64,000 nucleotides of DNA from Azospirillaceae bacterium. GTDB lineage: Bacteria > Pseudomonadota > Alphaproteobacteria > Azospirillales > Azospirillaceae. A program made the position numbers and the translations under genes. The stretch covers positions 62,001-126,000 of the forward strand of contig JARLIO010000034.1 in NCBI GenBank assembly GCA_031291675.1, read 5' to 3'. Under the pieces are notes generated by a model, which saw nothing but the letters and a program-made list of their open reading frames with translations, was not told the origin of the DNA and did not search any database. This document shows positions 57,290 to 64,000 of the stretch, piece after piece. Positions within the stretch are counted from its first letter, which is position 1; every line of letters starts with the position of its first letter.

Positions 57290-57901
57290 ATGGATAAGTT
57301 CACGACCCTGAGCGGCGTCGCGGCGCCCTTGCCGATGATCAATGTCGACACCGACATGATCATTCCGAAGCAGTTTCTGAAAACGATCAAGCGTACCGGT
57401 CTCGGCAAACATTTGTTTGACGAGATGCGCTATACGGCGGACGGCCGGGAGATCGACGGCTTTGTCCTCAACAAGCCGGCCTATCGCCAGGCCAAGATTC
57501 TGGTTGCCGGCGCGAATTTCGGCTGCGGCTCGTCGCGCGAGCATGCGCCCTGGGCGTTGCTCGATTTCGGCATCCGTTGCGTGATCGCGCCCAGCTTCGC
57601 GGACATCTTCTACAACAACTGTTTCAAGAACGGCATTTTGCCGATCGCGGTGCCCCAGGAGCAGATCGAGCTGTTGCTGGACGATGCCGCGCGCGGCGCA
57701 AATGCGGTGCTGACGGTGGACCTGCAACAGCAGACCATCACCGGCCCCGACGGCGGCTTGATCCGATTCGAGGTCGATCCCTTCCGCAAGCATTGCCTGT
57801 TGAACGGTCTCGATGATATCGGCCTGACCCTGGAACAGGCCACGGCGATCGACAGCTTTGAAGCCGGCCGACGCCTCAGCCAACCCTGGCTGACCGCCTG
57901 A
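57290..57901 (+). CDS. leuD: 3-isopropylmalate dehydratase small subunit
   Basis: 203 residues. Complete swivel domain: [20 protein letters not shown] at the N terminus, [20 protein letters not shown] and [17 protein letters not shown]. Works with LeuC, whose gene is not in the window. Followed by leuB. Confidence 0.95.
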   Translation: MDKFTTLSGVAAPLPMINVDTDMIIPKQFLKTIKRTGLGKHLFDEMRYTADGREIDGFVLNKPAYRQAKILVAGANFGCGSSREHAPWALLDFGIRCVIAPSFADIFYNNCFKNGILPIAVPQEQIELLLDDAARGANAVLTVDLQQQTITGPDGGLIRFEVDPFRKHCLLNGLDDIGLTLEQATAIDSFEAGRRLSQPWLTA

Positions 57902-57996
57902 CCCTCGAAATCCTGCTCCGGCGCGACCGCTGTCGGCCGCCGGGCGCAATCACCACATCCCCATGACAGCAAGTTTAGAGCGACGGAGTGCCATCC

Positions 57997-59109
57997 ATGG
58001 CCGACAAAAAGAAACTCCTGATCCTGCCCGGTGACGGCATCGGACCGGAAGTGATGCGCCAGGTCAAGCGGATCATCGACTGGCTGGACCGCAAGCGCGG
58101 CATCACGTTCGATGTTCAGGAAGGCTTGGTCGGCGGAATTTCGATCGACCATCACGGCGTTCCCCTGACGGATGCCACATTGGAAATGGCCAAGAATGTC
58201 GACGCGATCCTGCTGGGCGCGGTCGGGGGCCCGAAATGGGATGGCGTCGCGTTCGAGCAACGTCCGGAAGCCGGCTTGCTCGGCCTGCGCAAGGAGCTGG
58301 GATTGTTCGCCAATCTCCGCCCCGCGGTGGTGTTCGACGCGTTGGTGGAATCATCGACCCTGAAGGCGGACGTCATCCGCGGGTTGAATATCCTGATCGT
58401 CCGCGAATTGACCGGTGGCGTCTATTTCGGGGAGCCCCGCGGTATCGAGACCCTGCCCGACGGCAGCCGCCGCGGCGTCAACACCCAGGTCTACACCACG
58501 GCGGAAATCCATCGCGTTGCCCGGGTCGCCTTTGAACTGGCGCGCAAGCGCCAGAACAAGGTCTGTTCGGTGGAAAAGGCCAATGTCATGGAATCCGGCC
58601 TGCTGTGGCGCCAGGAGGTTACTGCGCTGCGCGACGCCGAGTTCCCCGACGTTGAATTGAGCCACATGTATGCCGACAACTGTGCGATGCAGTTGCTGAA
58701 AAATCCGCGGCAGTTCGATGTGATCGTCACCGACAATCTGTTCGGCGACATTCTGTCGGACGAAGCGGCGATGATCACCGGATCGCTGGGCATGCTGCCG
58801 TCGGCCTCGCTCGGGCTTGCCGACGCCCAGGGCGTCCGCAAAGCCATGTATGAGCCGGTCCACGGCTCGGCACCCGACATCGCCGGCCGCGATCTGGCCA
58901 ACCCGATTGCGACGCTGCTCAGCTTCGCGATGGCGCTGCGTTATTCGTTCGACCACACCACCGAGGCCGATCTGATCGAGTCGGCCGTCAAGAGCGTTCT
59001 GAACAGCGGCACCCGGACCGCCGATATCATGGCGCCGGGGATGGCCCGCTGCTCGACAACCGTGATGGGCGACAGCATCGTCCGGTCGCTGGACAAGCTG
59101 GCGGTCTGA
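57997..59109 (+). CDS. leuB: 3-isopropylmalate dehydrogenase
   Basis: 370 residues from ATG 57997 (a GTG three codons upstream is in frame; GGAG favours the ATG). [46 protein letters not shown] (Tyr-containing substrate loop), [20 protein letters not shown] (metal Asp residues) and [12 protein letters not shown] are all present. Third step of leucine synthesis. Confidence 0.96.
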   Translation: MADKKKLLILPGDGIGPEVMRQVKRIIDWLDRKRGITFDVQEGLVGGISIDHHGVPLTDATLEMAKNVDAILLGAVGGPKWDGVAFEQRPEAGLLGLRKELGLFANLRPAVVFDALVESSTLKADVIRGLNILIVRELTGGVYFGEPRGIETLPDGSRRGVNTQVYTTAEIHRVARVAFELARKRQNKVCSVEKANVMESGLLWRQEVTALRDAEFPDVELSHMYADNCAMQLLKNPRQFDVIVTDNLFGDILSDEAAMITGSLGMLPSASLGLADAQGVRKAMYEPVHGSAPDIAGRDLANPIATLLSFAMALRYSFDHTTEADLIESAVKSVLNSGTRTADIMAPGMARCSTTVMGDSIVRSLDKLAV

Positions 59110-59139
59110 TCCCGACCCGTTCGGCCATCACCATGATTG

Positions 59140-59173
59140 ACGGCGCCCGGGGTCACAGCCGGGCGCCGTTTTC
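59140..59173 (+). terminator. Intrinsic terminator of leuB
   Basis: ACGGCGCCCGG and CCGGGCGCCGT form a perfect 11-bp stem with an eight-base loop, followed by TTTTC, 30 bases after the leuB stop. Confidence 0.75.
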
Positions 59174-59212
59174 ACGCCCGCACCGCACCACACGCCGACA
59201 TGCCAGGCCCGG

Positions 59213-59485
59213 TCAGCCCAGCCGGCGGCTGTTTTCGACCATCAGGGTGTACAGCGCCTTGATCAGGTCGGTCGGTCGTGATCGGCCGAACGGCATGTTC
59301 TGGGAAATATATTCGATCAACTGGTCAGACGGTTTCAACGGCACCACGTCATAACCGGCCTTGCGCAGGCCGATCAGAACGGCTTCGGCCTGCTTGCCGT
59401 AATCCTCATTGAACAGGCTGCGATCGGCGGCCTTGATCGCCCCGGCGATGATATCCTTTACGCTGGTCACGTCGTATCGCCCCAT
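59213..59485 (-). CDS. Small conserved-looking protein between leuB and asd
   Basis: 90 residues from ATG 59485 (MGRYDVTSVKDIIAGAIKAA), oriented against leuB and the Asd-like gene. Helical, with SLFNEDYGKQAEAVLIGLRK and YDVVPLKPSDQLIEYIS; no signal peptide, no metal motif. Proteins of this sort occur in alphaproteobacteria but have no known function. An upstream start would extend it by 58 residues of low-complexity sequence, which seems unlikely. Confidence 0.6.
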   Translation of the reverse strand: MGRYDVTSVKDIIAGAIKAADRSLFNEDYGKQAEAVLIGLRKAGYDVVPLKPSDQLIEYISQNMPFGRSRPTDLIKALYTLMVENSRRLG

Positions 59486-59786
59486 TTCCGGCAAGGTGGT
59501 GGTTCGGCTGGAGGGACGCCCCGGCGCCGCCAAAACACGGCCCCCGTCCCGCCGCTGGCGGCAGGAGGGAGGCGGGCCAGCATACGGAAAATCCGGGTCA
59601 GCGAACAGAGCCGATGCCGGTGACGCCGCGACCGCCGGTGATGCAAGCTTGCAAATCAACGCCCAGCGTCATAAGTCAAGCAGTTCGTATCCGTCTGACA
59701 GCCGGCGCCGCCGCCACCCTGCGGCCGTCGTCCCGGCAAAAACGGCGCCGTGCCGACACCACCATCGAACATTGAGGACAAGTCCC

Positions 59787-60800
59787 ATGGCCTATAAGGT
59801 TGCCGTCATCGGCGCCACCGGCAATGTCGGCCGCGAGATGCTGGCCATTCTGGCGGAACGGGAATTCCCCGTCAGCGAGATCGTCGCGCTGGCATCGGAG
59901 AAGTCGATCGGTTCCGAAGTCTCGTTCGGTGACGACCAGATCCTGAAGGTTCGGGATTTAGCCAAGTTCGATTTCAAAGGCTTTGATCTGGCGCTGTCCT
60001 CGCCCTCGCCGGCGATTTCGGCCCGCTTTACGCCGATCGCCGCCAAGGCGGGCTGCGTCGTCATCGACAATACGCCCGGCTTCCGGATGGATCCCGACAT
60101 CCCCCTGATCGTCCCCGAAATCAACGGCGACGCCATGGCGGCCTATTCCCGCCGCAACATCATCGCCAATCCGGGCGCAACGACGGTGCAAATGGCGATC
60201 GCGCTGAAGCCGCTGCACGATCTGGCCGCGATCAAACGCGTGGTGGTTTCGACCTATCAGTCGGTATCGAGCGCCGGGCGCGACGCCATGGATGAGCTGT
60301 TCACCCAGACCCGGTCGATTTATGTCAACGACCCGATCGTCAAGGAGCGCTTCCCCAAACAGATCGCCTTCAACGTCATCCCGCACATTGACGAGTTCCT
60401 CGACGACGGCGCGACCAAGGCGGAATGGGAAATGATGGTCGAGCTCAAAAAGATCCTCGACCCGCGGATCGCGGTCACGGCAACCTGTGTCCAGGTCCCG
60501 GTGTTCATTGGTCACGCCCTGTCGATCAATGTCGAATTCGAACAGCCGATCGGCGCCGACGAAGCCCGGGAAGCCCTGCGCAATGCGCCCGGGATCCAGG
60601 TCATCGACCGCCGGGTCGACGACGGCTATGTCACCCCGGTGGAATGCGCCGGCGACGATCTGATCTACGTCTCCCGGATTCGTGAGGATTTCACGGTCGA
60701 GAACGGGCTGAATCTCTGGGTCGTCGGCGACAATCTGCGCAAAGGGGCCGCGCTCAATTCCGTCCAGACCGCCGAGCTTCTGGTTCAGGACTATTTCTGA
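59787..60800 (+). CDS. asd: Aspartate-semialdehyde dehydrogenase homologue lacking the catalytic Cys
   Basis: 337 residues, family length, intact frame, ATG 59787 behind GAGGA. Matches the proteobacterial Asd fold: KVAVIGATGNVGREMLAIL (NADP), STYQSVSSAGRDAMDELFTQ, IAFNVIPHIDEFLDDG, and RIREDFTVENGLNLWVV. The active-site loop that normally reads NPNCST is NPGATT: Ala131 replaces the catalytic Cys. The SAGGSVS-type loop is SSPSPAIS, the NSSAFRMD segment is NTPGFRMD, and the Arg before VPVFIGH is Gln. It probably cannot catalyse the Asd reaction. It occupies the usual asd position next to leuB. Confidence 0.85.
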   Translation: MAYKVAVIGATGNVGREMLAILAEREFPVSEIVALASEKSIGSEVSFGDDQILKVRDLAKFDFKGFDLALSSPSPAISARFTPIAAKAGCVVIDNTPGFRMDPDIPLIVPEINGDAMAAYSRRNIIANPGATTVQMAIALKPLHDLAAIKRVVVSTYQSVSSAGRDAMDELFTQTRSIYVNDPIVKERFPKQIAFNVIPHIDEFLDDGATKAEWEMMVELKKILDPRIAVTATCVQVPVFIGHALSINVEFEQPIGADEAREALRNAPGIQVIDRRVDDGYVTPVECAGDDLIYVSRIREDFTVENGLNLWVVGDNLRKGAALNSVQTAELLVQDYF

Positions 60801-60821
60801 GCGGCTCATCCGCGGCGCCGG

Positions 60822-61817
60822 TCACCCCCAGAGCTCGGGGCCCGGCGGGGTGATCGCAGCGCCATCATAATGCAGGCCGGGAACCCGGTCCTGCGCCAGC
60901 AACAGCGGCCCGTCCAGATCGACCAAGGCGGCCCCCTGCGCCAGCAGCACCCCCGGCGCCATCGCCAGCGATGTCCCGACCATACAGCCGACCATGATGC
61001 CAAACCCGGCAGCCTCGGCCGCGGCCTTGAGCGCCAACGCCTCCGTCAGCCCCCCGGTCTTGTCGAGCTTGATGTTGACGACCTGATATTTGCCGCGCAA
61101 CGCCGCCAGCGACGCCCGATCATGACAGCTCTCATCCGCACCCAGGGGGACCGGGCTGTCGTAACCGGCCAATGCGTCGTCCTGACCGGCGGGCAGCGGC
61201 TGTTCGATCAATTCGACCGCCATTTCGGCGAAAGGGCCGCCAAAGCGCGCCAGATGATCCAGGGTCCAGGCTTCGTTGGCATCGACGATCAACCGGGCCC
61301 GCGGGGCGCTGTCACGGACCGCGCGGACCCGCTCCAGATCGCCGTCGCCGGTCAGCTTGAGCTTCAGCAACGGGCGATCGGCGGCAGCGCGCGCCGCCGC
61401 CGCCATGTTCGCCACGGTGTCAAGGCTGAGGGTAAAAGCGGTGACGACGGCGCGGGGCGCCCGCGCCAGACCGGCTTCCTGCCATGCCGGCCGGCCGGTC
61501 CGTTTCGCGTCCAGATCCCACAAGGCGCAATCCAGCGCGTTGCGCGCCGCTCCGGCCGGCAACAGGCCTTGCAGGGCCTGTCGGTCCAGACCGTCGGCGA
61601 TGGCCCCCGCCGCCCCCTGCAACAGCGCGACGACCCCCTCACCGGTTTCGCCATAGCGGGCATAAGGCACGCATTCGCCGCGCCCGACCCGGATGCCGTC
61701 GCTGATCTCGGCGACGACGACCTCGGCATGGGTCTTGGCGCCCCGGGAAATGCGAAAGCTGCCGCGGATGGCAAAGCTCTCACGACGCACGCTCAGGGTG
61801 CGGCGGGATCCCGTCAC
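60822..61817 (-). CDS. Enolase-superfamily epimerase (DgcA/YcjG-like)
   Basis: 331 residues from GTG 61817; the GTGA overlap couples it to the next gene. TIM-barrel motifs: KLKLTGDG with the general-base Lys pair, IVDANEAWTLD, ELIEQPLP, LGADESCHD (metal ligands Asp/Glu/Asp), NIKLDKTGGLTEAL (second base). This is the dipeptide-epimerase/N-acyl amino acid racemase branch. With the DUF1611 partner it fits the DgcN-DgcA pair described for N-acetyl-D-glutamate use, but an L-Ala-D/L-Glu epimerase role is also possible. Confidence 0.85.
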   Translation of the reverse strand: MTGSRRTLSVRRESFAIRGSFRISRGAKTHAEVVVAEISDGIRVGRGECVPYARYGETGEGVVALLQGAAGAIADGLDRQALQGLLPAGAARNALDCALWDLDAKRTGRPAWQEAGLARAPRAVVTAFTLSLDTVANMAAAARAAADRPLLKLKLTGDGDLERVRAVRDSAPRARLIVDANEAWTLDHLARFGGPFAEMAVELIEQPLPAGQDDALAGYDSPVPLGADESCHDRASLAALRGKYQVVNIKLDKTGGLTEALALKAAAEAAGFGIMVGCMVGTSLAMAPGVLLAQGAALVDLDGPLLLAQDRVPGLHYDGAAITPPGPELWG

Positions 61818-62818
61818 GATGCCAGCAGATGATCGACGATCGGGGCCACGCCGGTGCGCACCGGGTCGACGGTTGGCAGCCCGAGTTGATCGGCCGTGGC
61901 TTTCAGCGTCGCCTCGGCCTCGCTCTCCCGCAGAGCGCTGGTGTTCAAAGCGATGCCGACAATGCGGGCATCGGGATTGGCCATGCGCGCCATGGTCTCG
62001 TTCAGCGCCAGGCAGTCCTTGAGCGACGGCAGGGGGCGTCCCGGCAGGCCCCGCATATGCGGCCGGCCGGGAACCGAGCACAACACCAGGGCATCGGGCT
62101 GGGCGCCATGCAGCAGGCCCAGGCTGACCCCGGCATAGGACAGATGATACAGCGATCCCTGGCCTTCAACGAGGTCCCAATGGTCCGGGTCATTGGCGGG
62201 GCTGAGCCACTCGGTGGCGCCCGAGATGAAATCAGCCACAACGGCATCAACCGACACGCCGCCGCCGGCGATCAGGATCCCGGTCTGGCCGGTTGCCCGG
62301 AAATCGGCCTTGTGGCCGCGCCGGCGCAGCTCCTTTTCCAGCGCCAGCGCCGTAAACATCTTGCCGACCGAACAATCGGTCCCGACCGTCAACAACCGCT
62401 TGCCGGCGCGGCGCAGGCCCGACGCAACGTCAAAGCTCTGGCTGGGATGACGGACATCGTGCAGGGTCCGCCCCAGCGCCGCGGCGCGCTCGCGCAGTGC
62501 CGGTTGGTCGGACAGCCGATTGTGCAGACCGCTGGCAATGTCCATCCCGCGGTCGAGCGCGTCCAGGATGGTCTCCTGCCACAGCTCCGAAATCTTGCCG
62601 CCCCGGTTGGCGACCCCGATAATCAGCGTCCTGGCGCCTTGCGCCGCCGCCGCGGCGACCGTCAGATCGGGGAGCCCCAGATCGGCTTTGCAGCCCGGCA
62701 GGCGCAACTGTCCGACGCAGCCCTCACGACGCCATTGAGCGACACCATCCGCCGTCTTGGCCGCCAACTGATCGGGCGCGTCGCCCAGGAACAACAAATA
62801 AGGTTGCGCAATTGCCAT
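61814..62818 (-). CDS. DUF1611 P-loop protein (DgcN-like)
   Basis: 334 residues; ATG 62818 lies six bases behind GGAG, better than an ATG two codons earlier. N-terminal Rossmann-like domain (LRLPGCKADLGLPDLTVAAA), then a P-loop-like segment RLLTVGTDCSVGKMFTALAL near 150, and LVEGQGSLYHLSYAGVSLGL. DUF1611 members of this pairing have been assigned as D-glutamate N-acetyltransferases. Overlaps the epimerase gene. Confidence 0.82.
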   Translation of the reverse strand: MAIAQPYLLFLGDAPDQLAAKTADGVAQWRREGCVGQLRLPGCKADLGLPDLTVAAAAAQGARTLIIGVANRGGKISELWQETILDALDRGMDIASGLHNRLSDQPALRERAAALGRTLHDVRHPSQSFDVASGLRRAGKRLLTVGTDCSVGKMFTALALEKELRRRGHKADFRATGQTGILIAGGGVSVDAVVADFISGATEWLSPANDPDHWDLVEGQGSLYHLSYAGVSLGLLHGAQPDALVLCSVPGRPHMRGLPGRPLPSLKDCLALNETMARMANPDARIVGIALNTSALRESEAEATLKATADQLGLPTVDPVRTGVAPIVDHLLAS

Positions 62819-62929
62819 CGCCATCTCCGTCAGATCTGATCATCCGCTGGGCGTGTCAATTCCGGCAATCCGAGTCCGGCAACCAGCCCCCCGGGGCCCC
62901 AGCAACGAACAGTCTACAAGAAGCGGAGA

Positions 62930-63017
62930 TAATTTCTACCCCGGCGCGGCCCGCGGGAGCCGAAGCCGGCGGGACATCTGAACGCAATGGTCATTGCCAA
63001 TGACCGTTGCTATCAGA
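62930..63017 (+). repeat. Interspersed palindromic repeat, copy 4
   Basis: Same orientation as copy 1. GCGCGGCCCGCGGGAGCCGAAGC-like core, then CTGAACGCAATGGTCATTGC and the mirrored AATGACCGTTGCTATCA. Its outer end supplies the stop codon of the FG-GAP protein gene (63013-63015). Confidence 0.7.
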
Positions 63018-64000
63018 GCGGCGGATGCGGCACGGTCAGAACCCGTCCCAACGGTGGGTCCTGAACGACGACCACGGCACCATCGGGCCATCGCACTTCG
63101 ACCCGGGTCACCCGGGTCAACTCCCCAAGGCCGAAATGCGCCACCGGCTCCATCTGGCACCCGGCGCCGCTGCCGCCGCAGATCACCCGCCCCTGGGTCC
63201 GTCCCCCGGCACGGCACAGCACAACCGCCCCGCGCGCCGGGGCGCCGGCGCTGGTCAGCGGCATCACCCGCAACCAGCCAAAAGCGGTGGGAAAGGGTCG
63301 GAACAAGGCCAGGGGTTGGTCGGCGGCCTCGCCATGGGCCACCAGAAGCTCCAGACGGCCATCGCCATCGATATCGGCCACCGCGGCCCCGGTCCCGAAC
63401 CCGTCAGGCAAGGCGGCGTCGCCACTATCGATCGCGGTCCAACGATCGCTGCGCCAGGCGAACAGGCGATTCGGCTCACCGAACAGGGTGAAAAACAGTT
63501 CCTGGAAACCGTCATTGTCGAAATCGGCCGCGATGACGCTGCGCACCCGGCCGGGCTCGGCCAGTTCGGGCGGCGCGACATCGGCAAAACCGCCGCGGGG
63601 TTGCTGCACGAACAACCGGTTGGGCTGCCGCCAGGCGGCCACCGCCAAATCGAAATGCCCGGTGCCGTCACCGTCGAGGATCGCAGCACCGCGGCCTCGC
63701 GGCTCGCCATCGGAAAATCCCCAGCCGTCGCCGCATTCCTCGAAGACGCCATTGCCGTCGTTGCGAAACAGCAGATGCGGGTCACTTTCATTGAGAACGA
63801 CCAGATCTTGACGTCCACCCACCAAGGGTAGCGGCAACAGGCCACAGGGCGAGGATTGCAGGTCAAGGCCAGCGGCCTCGGCACCATCGGACAGGCGTCC
63901 GTCCTTGTCCATTTCGTAAAGACGCAGCGAACCGTCACCGGCAGCAACGACGAAGCCATAGCGACCCTGGCCCCAGCGATCGAGCGCCGCGACAACACGA
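63013..64000 (-). CDS. FG-GAP/CRTAC1-type protein with ASPIC/UnbV end, 5' part outside
   Basis: 328 C-terminal residues; the frame is open to the right edge. Several FG-GAP/VCBS blades are visible, each with an Asp-rich calcium loop: ILDGDGTGHFDLAVA, AADFDNDGFQELFFT, VADIDGDGRLELLVA. The last part (RGAVVLCRAGGRTQGRVICG, HFGLGELTRVTRVEVRWPDG) is the ASPIC/UnbV domain. Such proteins are usually exported and may bind carbohydrates or surfaces. The signal peptide would lie outside the window. Confidence 0.85.
   Translation of the reverse strand, partial: RVVAALDRWGQGRYGFVVAAGDGSLRLYEMDKDGRLSDGAEAAGLDLQSSPCGLLPLPLVGGRQDLVVLNESDPHLLFRNDGNGVFEECGDGWGFSDGEPRGRGAAILDGDGTGHFDLAVAAWRQPNRLFVQQPRGGFADVAPPELAEPGRVRSVIAADFDNDGFQELFFTLFGEPNRLFAWRSDRWTAIDSGDAALPDGFGTGAAVADIDGDGRLELLVAHGEAADQPLALFRPFPTAFGWLRVMPLTSAGAPARGAVVLCRAGGRTQGRVICGGSGAGCQMEPVAHFGLGELTRVTRVEVRWPDGAVVVVQDPPLGRVLTVPHPPL

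Overview
The window is GC-rich chromosomal DNA from an alphaproteobacterium, most likely of the Rhodospirillales type; the genus cannot be fixed from the sequence alone. The evidence is the sdhC-sdhD-sdhA-sdhB order, the CycM-type cytochrome c / kdsB / pheA neighbourhood, the leuD-leuB-asd run, a DUF2336 protein, a chemoreceptor with an alphaproteobacterial-style C-terminal extension, and the rpmH-rnpA-yidD-yidC-engB-argB cluster. I saw no tRNA, rRNA, CRISPR array, prophage or integrase.

Layout. 1-3.4 kb: L-rhamnose catabolism (rhaA cut by the window edge, rhaB, AraC-type regulator). 3.7-10.2 kb: an NlpC/P60 hydrolase with a MarR-type regulator, an M17 aminopeptidase, a glutathione transferase, a TAXI solute-binding protein, a HupE-like membrane protein and CobU. 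10.2-15.9 kb: an exported protein, a chemoreceptor, two small envelope proteins and a YhbP-type flavin protein. 16.2-23.2 kb: a sugar ABC transporter operon with a DUF2291 lipoprotein, an L-fucose/L-arabinose-isomerase-like enzyme and a DeoR regulator. 23.3-30.7 kb: two LysE exporters flanking a tightly coupled pair of P-loop NTPases and a large MscS channel. 30.9-39.1 kb: argB, engB, yidC, yidD, rnpA, rpmH (GTG start), nudC, a truncated tam, pheA, a kdsB remnant and a membrane-anchored cytochrome c. 39.4-47.2 kb: a Ser/Thr-rich exported protein and a yejABEF peptide transporter operon interrupted by a RAYT transposase. 47.3-51.4 kb: a GFA protein, a DUF2336 protein, an AT-rich gene-poor patch and zapE. 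51.5-60.8 kb: sdhCDAB, a CitE-like lyase, pdxY, leuD, leuB, a small conserved protein and an Asd-like protein. 60.8-64 kb: a DgcA/DgcN-like pair and a truncated FG-GAP/UnbV protein.

How the genes fit together. Rhamnose enters by RhaA and RhaB under an AraC regulator. The DUF2291 operon supplies uptake and probably the first isomerisation of another sugar under DeoR control. RpmH, RnpA, YidD, YidC and EngB link ribosome assembly, RNase P and membrane protein insertion. SdhCDAB and the cytochrome serve respiration.

The most notable observations are: (1) an intact aspartate-semialdehyde dehydrogenase homologue at the usual leuB-asd position that has lost the catalytic cysteine and other active-site residues; (2) a two-gene NTPase module with an overlapping stop/start and an AT-rich inverted repeat in front of it; (3) an interspersed palindromic repeat family with about 130-bp copies that abuts or supplies stop codons and forms the broken end of tam; (4) a kdsB relic in its usual slot; (5) a RAYT inserted inside the yej operon that overlaps the yejE 3' end; (6) a HupE-like protein next to cobU lacking the expected metal motif.
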